Positions 1 to 10,334 of a DNA stretch of 64,000 nt are shown here, in pieces. The notes below the pieces were generated by a model. The model did no database searches, had not been told where the DNA came from, and saw nothing but the letters and a program-made list of their open reading frames with translations. Made by a program: the position numbers and the translations under genes. Origin of the DNA: Knoxdaviesia capensis (taxonomy: Eukaryota > Ascomycota > Sordariomycetes > Microascales > Gondwanamycetaceae); the NCBI GenBank assembly GCA_001510575.1, contig LNGK01000011.1, positions 772,577 through 836,576 on the forward strand. Reading direction: 5' to 3'. Positions within the stretch are counted from its first letter, which is position 1. Each line of letters starts with the position of its first letter.

Positions 1-1275
1 GAGACTGCATCATGCCATCGACAGCTCCCAGCCTAGGAACCTTTGAGATTAGCAGTATTCGTAACACGTATTGTCTCCTGCACGGAACAGCCCAAAAGAT
101 CTCACGGCCCATCCAGCTCAGTCCCACCACACAAGCTTTGCCCACCCCATCAGTCCATGGTCGGGGACACGCTATCGATAGCGGGGAGCTGCTCACCTCT
201 CTCTCGCTCTCTGAGTGTGCTCTCCAACACAAGTCCGCAAACTGGGCCGTTTACCATTACACACAGAGCTGATTAATTGCCCATCCTGCCGGATCTCCCT
301 TTCGCTGTTCCGCACTTACACCGTCACCTTTCCCCCCCCCGTTCGCTGAACACCACCCAACAACCAGACAAGAAGCAAAAAGAAGAAAAAACTTCGCCGG
401 GGAGCTCGTCCGATCACCGTGTGTCCCTCGCCACCCATTAAAACCCCACCACCACAGAAACATCAATACAAACGCAAATTCTTCCTCATCACCCGCCCTA
501 TCTAAACCCTCTCCCTCTACCCTGGTTCGGTCAACTTCCGTGCGCCTTGGTTCTGGGTCGAGGCTACGATTGGAAGACAGAAAAATTAATTATAGCCGGT
601 TTCGTATGCTCTCTGTCCACTCTCGCCACCATGAAGATCTTTTGTTGCGTCCCAGGCAACCCTAGACCCTAACCAAGTGCATTAGGGTCTGGGCTTGCAA
701 CTCCGGTCCAGGGCCAAAGTGGTCCTCAGTATATCCGACCAGGAGCTACAAACACACATAGAACACAAATAAATGGTCACAGGAAACAGGATCGTGAAGA
801 GCTTACATGGCATTTATCTAGTATGTAAATACGTAGCCCACATCCATCCACCAGGCCCAAGACTCGGTTCGTCAACACCGCCCCTCCGCAAACCCGCTGA
901 TGTATACCGCCAATGCAATGCCCAAGGAAACGAGGAGAAAAGAACAGAATGCAAGTATCAGAGGGAAAAAGGCAATCACCCAAGAAAAATCAAAAAAAGA
1001 AAAAAAGAAAAAACGGTGACGTATCCCTTCGCCGCGGACCCTTGCCAACTACCGTGAGAACTATGTAGTGATGCATAATATGTGAAAAGTGTGTGCGTGT
1101 GTGAGTGTGTGTGTGTGTGGTGGACATTAGGAGCGAGAAAAGCAACAAAAACGAGACAGAAGAAAAAAAAGGAGCAGAAAAGATCATGAAGAGCTCCCCG
1201 TCTTAGAAAAACTAGACAGAGAGAAGCAAAAAAAAAGAAAAAGAAACGGGGAGGAGAAATCGTGAAGCTGTGGCC
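1..1275. other. Gene-free left edge, downstream of ATE1
   Basis: I see no coding region with recognisable protein features here. The stretch holds a 9-bp perfect inverted repeat carrying TTAGGGT boxes (664-690), an A/G-rich tract near 985-1015 and an imperfect (GT)n microsatellite at about 1089-1119. The last few hundred bases are the 3' flank of the minus-strand ATE1 gene. The 60-90 codon open frames present are of random length and lack family features. Confidence 0.6.
664..690. repeat. Inverted telomere-like boxes
   Basis: AGACCCTAA at 664-672 and TTAGGGTCT at 682-690 are perfect 9-bp inverted arms around a 9-base loop. Each arm contains one ACCCTAA/TTAGGGT unit, the ascomycete telomere repeat and also a Myb-type telobox. 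It could be a short hairpin or a paired protein site. Confidence 0.6.
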
Positions 1276-3597
1276 TCACACATCCGGGAAGTCCAGACAG
1301 ATCCAGCCGATGAGATCGACCCCCATCGCCGCGACCAGCTCGGCCAGGCACGCGCGGATGCTCGGCCACCCGTCGGCGTCCTGCTTGTCCCAGCTGACCA
1401 TGTCTTCGAGCTGGTACAGCTGCTCCAGACGGTTCATGCGCAGGTACACCGACCCCAGGTGCACGTGCCGCATCTCCTCCAGCGTCGGGATGCCCGGCAT
1501 CGACGACGTGAACAGCGAGCCCACCGCCCGGTCGTTCGCGCTCGCCGGGTCCTGGCCCTGCTGGTCCATGTCGTCGTCCAGCATGTCCTCGTCGTCGTCG
1601 TTGGCGTTCGCCGCTCCGCCGCCGCCGCCCGCGTCGTCGTCGCTGGTGGGCGTTGGTTGTTGGTTGCCGTAGTTATCGTAGCTGTTCCCCATCTCGACGT
1701 CACCACTGGCCCCGCCACTTCTGGCCGATGCTTCGCCGGCTCCTCCTTGGCTGGGCGGTAGAAGTGCGGCGGCGGCTCGTGCCTTCTTGAGATTTAGCAG
1801 CCGCGACAACCGCGCATACCGGTACTTGTCTAGCAAGCCAAGCACCTGGGCATTCACGCGATGCCACTCCATCGTCTCAGAGTCCAGGATGTACTGAGGC
1901 GAGTAGTCCATCTTGTACCGCATCTTGGGACACGTGTGGATATAGTATCCGGGATACCACCACCGGTAGCCCTTTTCAATCGCGAGCGCAATCTCCCGCA
2001 GCGCCGCAAGTTTGCCAAACATGTGCCGCTTCACTGATTCGTGGTACATGAGGTACACCGCACTGACACAATCAGGCAGCAAGTCTAATACGCCCATCGC
2101 TACCAGGACGCCATCAATCCGGTAGCATTGGTGGAAGGAGCCGAGTTCCCGCACGGTGCCGTCCGGAAGGGTCATGTTCTTCCGTATCAAGGGCGAGTCG
2201 CAAAGAAAGCGGCGGAAGCCGCGACGGGTGATATCATCGGGCTCTTCCTTGTGCACCGAGCGCTGGTAGCTGGCAAACACGGCAAACTTCTCCTCGGTAA
2301 AGCTGTCCTCCTCCAGTGTCACCGTCAGGCGGTGCGCTGGTTCCAGGCCCAGAGGCAGGTTGCCGTACTCCGCCTCGTGCACGCGCTTGCTGACCTCAAA
2401 GGTGTTGTCCCGCAAACGAGACTCATCTCGGGACAGGGGATGTAGCCGTGCAGCTTGTGCAATGTAATCCTCGCCCAGGATGAACGTATTGAAGCGGTTG
2501 ACTGCTTGACGTTGGTCCTTTGTCGACTGGAAGGCAAACGAGTCTAACCGCAGGGTGTAGTGCGGACAGCAGGAGCGGAGCGGATTTGGCCGGTACAGGA
2601 GGTTCCCTGATCGTCTCCATGTTCGATCCACCAAGACTTGGTAGAGAGATGGTGTGAGCTTAGATGTGCTGGCGTAGTACGAATAGCCTAGATTGACGTA
2701 GACAGGACACGGCCGGCACGGTCAGTACAACCTGTTCAGTCAAGCTTGCCTGCAATGTATGGCCGACCACTGACTGCTCTTCTATGCGAGCAGAGCTTGA
2801 GCCCTGGGGTGGGGTGCAGAGCGAAAACACTGAGACTGTAGCAAAGGAAAGAAAAAAAAGAGGAAAAGGCAAACCAAGCATTTACGTTTTGACTGACTCT
2901 TGTCCTTATTGCCGCAGTAGCCACATTTTGACGAACTAGAGTACCCTATAATTATCACAAGTTTAAGGTGTTAGTAACGATTCCACGGACGTTCTTTTTC
3001 TAGAGTGCGGTTTTTGCGGTCTTCAGCTGACCGACCACTCTGTCCGTCACACCGGTCCATGCCACCTGGGACTTTTTGACTTCTCCGGCGGGGGGAGTCT
3101 TGGGCTTTTCAGCAGACCACCCCGACCATCAAAAGCAAAAGGACCCCTGTAACCCCAACCCGTCTTTCCGATGTAGCGGGACAGTAAACCAGTCTGGGGG
3201 CTGCAAAAAAGGATTCCCAAGAGGGGTCGAAGGTGAAAGACATTCGCTGGAAAAAAAAAAAAAACGCCGGGCGCCGGCGCAACCCCCCCCCCCCCCCCCC
3301 CCCCCCNNNNNNNNCTTCCAAAAAAAAAAAAAGGCCGGCCCAGAAAACGGGCACATGAAAGCAAATGCAGAGAAGCCACAACAAGAAGGTGTTCAGCAGT
3401 GAAGCAGTCTTCAAAGCCAAAAAAACCAGCCGTTTGTGAGGCTGGAGACCCACGGTTATGCAGAGTTTGCGACACACCAAAAACAGCTGTGCCATACGGC
3501 GGAATCAAGACACTGTAGAGAAACACGTACCAATCGGGGAAATGTACGACAACTCTTCCTCCGGAATCACGGCTCCGGTTTCGTTGTGGTATACCAT
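1276..3597 (-). CDS. ATE1: Arginyl-tRNA--protein transferase (R-transferase)
   Basis: Transfers arginine from Arg-tRNA to N-terminal Asp/Glu or oxidised Cys, marking proteins for the Arg/N-degron pathway in cytosol and nucleus. I model three exons: 3597-3531, 2945-2886 and 2687-1276, giving about 512 aa. The splice joins are supported by protein: PIG|YSSSSKCGYC across intron 1, then K|RYSYYAST into LVDRTWRRSGNLLYRP. The N-terminal CGYC (C30, C33) and the CC pair (C82-C83, in SCCPHY) are the conserved cysteines of the family. The central block contains GSFHQCYRIDGVLVAMGVLD and WWYPGYYIHTCPKMRYK, both hallmark ATE1 segments. The C-terminal third has a Gly/Asp-rich acidic insertion (around EDMLDDDMDQQ), probably disordered. 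Intron 1 (2946-3530, 585 bp) is unusually long and contains the only assembly gap. The ATG at 3597 is preferred; an in-frame upstream extension exists. Intron 2 is 2688-2885. Confidence 0.93.
3283..3332. other. Assembly gap in homopolymer tracts
   Basis: A run of 24 C (3283-3306), eight N (3307-3314), CTTCC, then 13 A (3320-3332). A run of 14 A lies just upstream at 3251-3264. The two A-runs with their GC-rich flanks look like imperfect copies of the same segment, so the join may be an artefact. It falls inside ATE1 intron 1 and does not affect the coding sequence. Confidence 0.9.
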
Positions 3598-5495
3598 TGC
3601 TCTGCACTTCGTGAGCCTGTGACACCGCTTGTCATCCTCTGGTGGGGGGAGCCGTTCTAAGCTTCGATGTGGTTGGATGATTTCATCCAATATCCTCGGA
3701 ATAATAAGGGTCTGGGGTTTGGGAAGAAGTCGGCAGGTTTGGTCGTTCTAACCGAAGCTTCAGTCAGATATGGCGCAATGTGAAAATTGTGTTGTCGGGC
3801 AGACAGGCAGGCCACCAGAGAAGACGTGATTGCGAGGAAGAAGGGAAAGAAAGGTCACTGAAACGCTGGAAGGCCGAAACCGGATATGATGGATTGATGC
3901 GTCTACGGTGGGACGGAATTGTAGGACACGCGAAAGACGCTCGAAGGTTTGCCCAAGGAGGGGCAGATCGGAGGGTGGAAGAGAGAAACGGAAATCAACA
4001 AGACTGTTGAGTAATCTGAACGAAAAAGGGGGGGAAGGGAAAAGAAAGAAAATTACGGAAGAAGAGGAGAAGAGAGAAGGGGAAGAAAAAAAAGAGCAAA
4101 CAAAAGAAAAACTTCCAAGGTTCGAAAAGTGAGGAGTTATATCGTAACAGTCAGTTTTTTATGTCAGGCGCTTACCTGAATGAACACCAACATATGCGAG
4201 CGAAGCCCAAAAAAAAGAAAACGAGGAAGAAAAAAGACCCAGAATGAGGGGACTGATCGATGACATAAGCACCCTGCCAAGGATTTGTGACCTTTTGTAT
4301 CTCTCTCTCCTTCCTGCGACTTTTTTTTTCTGGATCTGGAGAATCTGAGCAATCTGATTTTTCCCGGAGGGGGATTTTTGCTCTGTGGTACTTTATATCG
4401 ACACTAGAACTTTTACGTCATGTATGGGAGGTGGAACTCTACGAGTTGTTAAACGAGTACGATGCACATGCAAAGAACGGATCAAGGCAGGAACGATGGC
4501 CAGATAGATGGGGAAGAGAAAGAAATACAGGCATGAAAAAGGGCCTTTTTGTCAGTCACGGCGGTCGATCGTTCTTTCTGGAACACGCCTCGGGTGGCTC
4601 TTTCCCCGTATGGAACAAACGCCACGCTTCTGCACCTGCCCGGACTTTTACTGTACTCACTCCGTTATATGTACCTAATGTATATGCACTCCGTTCATAT
4701 AATGTCCGGCTCAACGCCTCATTTAAGCACGCTCTGGTTCGGAGGGTTTGGATTTGCCTGCTAACTGCTCCTGAATCCACTGTAAAATAGGACCGCGCCG
4801 CCCCTGCAAGTAAAATATCCGGGTGGCCTCTAAAAATCCCTGTGCAACCGTTATTGGCAAGGGCAAACAACAGGTGGCTTGCAGGGGAATTTTGCACCGA
4901 ATTTCGGTGAGGACGGGCTTCATGTATCGGTCGCCGGTCGGTATGGGTGTGCCGTGCGCTTACTTTTGATTATCTTATCAGGTCTGGTCCAAAGGCCCTT
5001 CGGTCTTTTTGTGTCACTGGCTTCTAGAATCAGGGGTTGACGCGTAGACTTTGAGTGAGTCCGATCGTTCCTTGTAAAAACTACTCACTGCTAAGTTGCT
5101 GTTCGAGAGTAACAGAAGGTCTGTCGGAGAGTCTGGGAAGTTACGTTACCTACAACGATTACACCCACTACTAACTAGGGTTACAGTTGATATTAGGGTT
5201 GGTCTCACAGTCAGAGCATGGCGAGTAATTTCCAGAAGTTCCATGGAACCCACTAGTGCTATGTTCTTTCCAAATATTGCACACCCCGAAACCACCTGAA
5301 AACAAAAAGTCAAACAAGAATAAATCCGGAACCTTCACCGACACCTCCCTCAAAGCAGTGAAAGCACGGCTCACTTGCTTTATTTCTTTCCTGATTCAGC
5401 ACCCTCAATTCTAATCCCACGCCCCACTTGCACCACCACACAAACAGACAAACAGACAATCAGACTTTCCGGCCCGTACCTGAGGCATCTTCACC
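3598..5495. other. Divergent promoter region ATE1 / RPC9
   Basis: 1.9 kb between two genes transcribed away from each other. No gene is supported. The stretch from about 3780 to 4130 is strongly purine-rich on the plus strand (pyrimidine-rich on the ATE1 strand, as in many fungal leaders). Two telobox-like motifs sit about 300 bp upstream of RPC9: CTAGGGTTA near 5175 and TTAGGGTT at 5193-5200. Confidence 0.5.
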
Positions 5496-5974
5496 ATGAA
5501 GGTCATCGAAGCCCAGTCGGCCGTGCTCACCAACTACGAGGTGTACCGCCACCTGACCGCGAAGAAGCGCCGCGGCCCGCCGAACCTGGAGACCGTAGTC
5601 CGCGAGGTAAGCACGCGCAGGATTCCCGACCGGGCCGCCAGACAGACGAAAGAACCCGCCACTAACTGTGAATTGCCGAGCAACTTCTTTTCTAGCTCCT
5701 CACATACTTCGACACCCACCCGAACCCGATCCAGGAGCCGGTCACGTACACGCCCGAGAGCATCACGGTGCTGCTGCAGAAGCTGCGGCCGTACGACCTG
5801 ACCAAGGCCGAGATGATCATGATCATCAACATCAAGCCGGTGTCGGTGCCGCTGATGAGCGCCATTGTCGAGGAGATCGAGGACCGCTTCTCGAACGACC
5901 AGGTCGAGCAGATGGTGCAGATCGTCGTCGACGTGCTGGGGCCCGCCCGGCCGCCGACGAGACCGCTGGCGTGA
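5496..5974 (+). CDS. RPC9: DNA-directed RNA polymerase III subunit RPC9 (Rpc17/CRCP family)
   Basis: Rpb4-like subunit of the Pol III stalk, which pairs with the Rpb7-like Rpc25 and helps recruit TFIIIB for tRNA and 5S transcription in the nucleus. Two exons, 5496-5606 and 5696-5974, give 129 aa. The intron (5607-5695) has GTAAGC, an ACTAAC branch site and a CTAG acceptor, and joins ETVVRE to LLTYFD. The start MKVIEAQSAVLTNYEVYRHL is the family signature. Residues 60-125 hold the HRDC-like helical part: LRPYDLTKAEMIMIINIKP, then SVPLMSAIVEEIEDRFSNDQ. The protein is slightly shorter than some relatives because the segment around KKRRGPPNLETVV is compact. The ATG lies in a good context (TTCACCATGA). 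It converges on the Rho-like gene, with about 210 bp between stop codons. Confidence 0.93.
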
Positions 5975-6185
5975 GGGCGGTAGCCGTATTTCAGACGCAA
6001 TGGGGAAACAGACCACTGCAGCACGTGCACGAACACGCAGTCCTACGATTTGACGAGTCACGATACAAGACGCCAGCATCACACGTCCCGGAGCTACCAG
6101 ACGAACCAAACAATAAAATGGGTATCTAAAATATACACATATACAAGCACACTATATACGAGCCACGCCGCAGTCCACCCTCCGT

Positions 6186-6930
6186 TCACAAAATCACACA
6201 CTCGCCTTCGCTCTGCCCGCTGCCGCCCGCGCCGGTGGCCACGGCCGTCATGCAGATCTCGCGGAACGTCAGGTCGACCAGCTCGCCGGTGTGGGCCGAG
6301 CACTCCATGTACTTGTCGGCCCGCATGGCCTGGGCCACCTGGTAGCCCTCGTTGGGCATGATGATGCCGTTCGGGTCGTCCTCGGAGCGCAAGTCGCGCT
6401 TGAGCCCCAGCACGAGGATCGGGAGGATGTCGCGCGTGTCGAAGGATCTCTTGACTTCGGGAACCCACTGCGGTGAAATTCGACGTCAGCAGACACACTC
6501 TGATTGGGCTCTGGCCTGAATGAACAGAGACTAGAGGCAGGAGGGGACGGTTGACTCTGGAAAAGGATACTTGGGACGTACATATCGGCGCATGTTGATC
6601 AAGCTCAACCGCTGGCTGATGTCATAGCAGATGATCACCACATCGGGCTCCAGCAGCCGCCAGTCCTCCGGACTGGAGGTGTCGAACATCTCGATGCGGT
6701 AGGGCACGCCCTTCTGCTTGATTTCGAAGATGAACGGCTGGTCTATGTCGCGCAGGATCGGGCTGGTGGAGGCATCCGGGCCGGCGCTCAGGCGGCTGCA
6801 TTGTGTGTAACGTGAGGGTTTAGCATGTGGGCGGCGGGAGCCCAAGATGGGGGTGGACTTACGATATAAACGTTGATTTACCGCAATTCGCATCGCCGAG
6901 GAACAGCAGCTTGATCGCTTCTTCATCCAT
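6186..6930 (-). CDS. Atypical Rho-family small GTPase with CAAX box
   Basis: Three exons, 6930-6863, 6795-6582 and 6467-6186, give 187 aa. Intron 1 (6796-6862) and intron 2 (6468-6581) have GTAAGT/CAG and GTACGT/CAG borders, and the frame is kept through TFIS|RLSAG and NMRRY|WVPEVKR. The P-loop is GDANCGKS (G1). The G3 region reads DTSSPEDW instead of DTAGQE, so the Gly and catalytic Gln of switch II are absent. G4 is LKRDL instead of TKxDL, and G5 is ECSA. WVPEV and the DPNG segment after G4 point to the Rho branch. The C-terminus CVIL is a CaaL box expected to be geranylgeranylated, so membrane attachment is likely. By sequence it should bind nucleotide but hydrolyse it poorly. I recognise it as a conserved fungal Rho-like protein but not its specific role. 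AT repeats and a TATA-like element lie about 90-110 bp upstream (7014-7046). Confidence 0.85.
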
Positions 6931-9900
6931 TTTGTGTGATTAGGCGATTGTGGGGGATGCACGTAAGAAGAGGGGAAATATGCTTGCAGGAATTTTTAAT
7001 TCTAGGAAGATACTATATATATATATGTATATGTATGTCCATATAAAAGAACTCAACTTCAAGACTTCTCCCCTGAGACAATATCACTAGAATGCACAGA
7101 CTGGTCTTCCCCCAAGTCCGCGGCGGTCTCGTGAGGGCTGAAAGCTTGGGCTTTCAGCCGTCGCCAGAGTTTTGCGGCTCGTCGAAATGGCGCAGGATGA
7201 TTAGTCACAACCCTACAGACCCTAAATGTCCGGGCAGGATCACGATGGCAGAGGACGGCCGCCCGATGTCATGGAACAGACAGGGCGGATCTGATTCACT
7301 TTAGCAGAGGCCTTACTTGATCGGCGGCGGATTCTATCGTTTTGTTTGCACTCCTCTATCTAGATGCCCACATGCCGCCAGACCCAGTTTGTGTGCAGAT
7401 GTGCCGGTTCAGATGGGTTCCTCTCTCAGGACAACATCTCTATGTGCAATGCATATCTAGTACTTGCAGGCCCCCTGGCGATCTGCTTCTTCTTCACCGG
7501 CTATTTGAAAAGCCAGCATAACTATTTTATCGTGCTTCCATTAACTTCCTTCGGCTGGCTCGGTGATCGGGCCGCCTTGGTCTGCCGCTTTTGCGGGGGA
7601 CCTTCGTGGCGCCGCTTTCTAGTTTGCTCATGACACATGCATGCATATCCTCGCAGTATGCGTGCATACGTGGTAAGAAAACTGAAAGAAAATAGACATT
7701 AGTTACATCTCAGACCGTCCCGACATGGCCGATAGCGACGAGTAGCGGGTAACCTGTCCTTGCTCCTCGGGGTCAATATCCACGCGCCCAGCGAAGACAA
7801 AACGGGGCTTCAGGAGCTCGCTTGATCTGCATCAGATAACTCGACGCGGCTTCCTGCTAGTCGAGGAGCACCGCCGATCTTGCGCTCGTGCGTGAGTAGG
7901 GGCCGCCTATATTGGATGGTTCAAGTCGGACATGCTCGCTGGCAGCATCGGGAGTCGGATGCCCTGAGCAAAAGGGAATAGGAATGAGGCCTTCGAGTCG
8001 TGACGCATGGAACAGAGCTCGGGCGATGGGCCTGTGTGGCTTGCATAGTGAGGAAAGAAAGGCCTTGAAGGATCAACGCTTGCCCAGCATCGTGCAGAAG
8101 GGGTGTCGTTTGGACGACAGGCGGAGCAAGAAGTAGGGATTGGGTGATGCCATAGACCAAGTTAGGGCTCGGGGCCGCGAAGCCACGCGTGCATCAGCGC
8201 TTTGTTTTCTTTTGGTCCGTTTCTGGTCTATTTCGAGGGCGACGCAGCTTAGGACTTGGATAGCTTCAGTTCAAGCACCCTCGACGCGAGGCAGACAAAA
8301 CCAGCTGAAAGGAGATGTGAAGATGCGGCCAAAAACACACGTCTGCCCTGAGGTGTCTGCTTTCATGTCTCTCGGGACTGGCCGGCCTTCCATGTCTGGG
8401 AACACCATGTCTAGACGCTGGAGTGGATGAAGCCCTGCTCACTAGTCCTCTTTGAGGATCACATCGGGTGAGCGGATTTCGGGATCTTGGATCCCAGGTA
8501 TTATCTTCTTGCGCTTCCAGCGGTGATACCAACCTGTGCTGGTCGATGATACGTTGTATCACCTTTTCGGGATGAACCTGGCTTCTTCCGTGCTGGTTTG
8601 AAGGTACCCGGTTGGTGTATAATTAGATACCCCGTGTGTATCTCCTCGGGTGGGAGCCGACGATCTGGCCCCGTAGGCTGCCCGTTTGGGCGCCATGCAC
8701 CCGCGAGAGTCTAAGACAAGAGTACTTCTGTCGGACGATGTTGTATATCGCCGAGAGTCAACTCTGTTGTGATTCGTCTGGAGAACCTACCGCAATGCCG
8801 TTTCCCGGCCCCGCCGACTTGGCTCCCGGCGGGCAAACGGTTAAACGCACACTCGTTGGTTGGAGTCAGGTTGCACAAGCCGTGCTATCGTTTGCAATGA
8901 CTGGCGGATCACGCCTTGGATGTGCGCCATAGGGAAGACGCACACGCGAGACACGTGGCAGCCTTGTGCCCGAACACAGACGGCGACACGAATTGGGCCT
9001 TGCCAGGTAAGTGCCAGAAGACAAGTAGTCCTGGTTCGTGATACGGATCGGCCAAACAGCGAACTCCGGTGCTCATCTGCGTGTTGATGCTCTAGATAAC
9101 CCCCTCGACGCAAAGAGAACACTGTTCCCGACTTCGTTCGGAATCAGACACCCACCGTCCACGGGTTGGCCATGCAGCATCATCCACCTGGTCTATTCGG
9201 AGAACCAACACCAAAGAACGGGCTGTTGTTTGTGATGACTGTTCTCGCGTTCTGCTCCTTAGTACTCGGCTGGGAGCAGGCAGTGTACACCCAACAGCTT
9301 GGAACCGAGCGCCCACAAGACTGATAGCCGATCGTCCAGACGACCCACGAGACCAGCCTCTCATGTATGCAGGCGTTCTAGGAGCTCTACCTGCTCATGG
9401 ACCAGCCAACAAGCGATGGTAAATTGCCTGTGAAGTGTGGTTGCGGCTCTGGCAATGTGCGCCAGTTTGGGGGGAAAGACAAACAACCCCCACGCAACAG
9501 AGCCACCAGTCTCAGCTTCGTTCGGACCGGAGCACCCGGCGGGGAGAATAGATTGGGCTAGTAACCGGCGGAGAAGAGGTCGTTGGTGGATGGTAGAGCG
9601 CGACATCAACGCACCAGGGTCGATACTGGAGTCTTGGTCATAGGTACTGCTCAGTACTGCTCGAATAGCCACTCCCAACAGCCGGGGATGGAGGGCCGGC
9701 AGCGTTGGTATTCGATGGTCCGAGCTACGCCAGAGATGGCAGCCGGCTCGCGAAGCTAGATGTTCGCTTGAAATAGTGTGGCTGTTTGATGGCCCTGGCG
9801 GTTGCTTGAGTATGTCGTGGAGACCAGTTCCTGCTGGACGAAATGGCGTGTAGCCGCACAAAAGCGTGCTTCAGGTCTTCTATTCTGAAGCCATGTGAGG

Positions 9901-10334
9901 TTGATGGCAATCTATGAGGCAAGGCCTACCCAAGAGAAGGAAATAGAAGATGGCCGGGCTTGAGTGAGAAAGGAGATGAGAGAGAGAGGAAAGGGGAAGA
10001 CGAAATCCAGGCGAACACTGGCCTCTTTATATAGCCTTGGACAGTGGAAGCGTCACGTGACCACCGTGATGAATTTTCCGTGATTCATGAGCAAACGCCA
10101 AAACGGGCGAGATGATTCACTCACTCCATGATTCATGCTCGCGATCTGTGATCGACCAACGAAACATTTTTTGGCGGGAATAAAAAGGAGACTGAATCTG
10201 CTTGGGGCACAGTACGTGACAGAACATTCAACCGCAGCTGACTTCTTGTTCACGAGACTTTAATTTTCTATCAGACGACAGAATCCAACCCTCTCCAGTA
10301 TCGATCGGTTAGTTGCTTGTTGAAGGCCGAGTGA
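6931..10334. other. Gene-poor divergent region, Rho-like GTPase / PUS3
   Basis: 3.4 kb with no supported gene. It holds an alternating TA tract (7014-7026), GA-rich tracts near 9970-10000, a TATA motif on the minus strand (10025-10033) and a cluster of putative factor sites at 10052-10135. The longest open frame (minus, 9361-9861) has no ATG near its start and no family features, and its length is expected by chance. Confidence 0.5.
10025..10135. promoter_or_regulatory. Promoter-like motif cluster
   Basis: A minus-strand TATATAAAG lies at 10025-10033. Next come the 10-bp palindrome GTCACGTGAC (10052-10061, containing the CACGTG E-box) and three same-strand copies of TGATTCA (10081-10087, 10113-10119, 10129-10135), a variant of the bZIP/Gcn4-CpcA site TGACTCA. 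The TATA orientation points left, into a region with a CT-rich leader but no clear gene. The other sites could equally serve PUS3, about 200-350 bp to the right. Factor assignments are inference from motif resemblance. Confidence 0.4.

Noticed and set aside
9361..9861. 166-codon open frame on the minus strand downstream of a TATA box
   Set aside because: A stop lies immediately upstream and there is no ATG near the start; one or two frames of this length are expected by chance in 64 kb.
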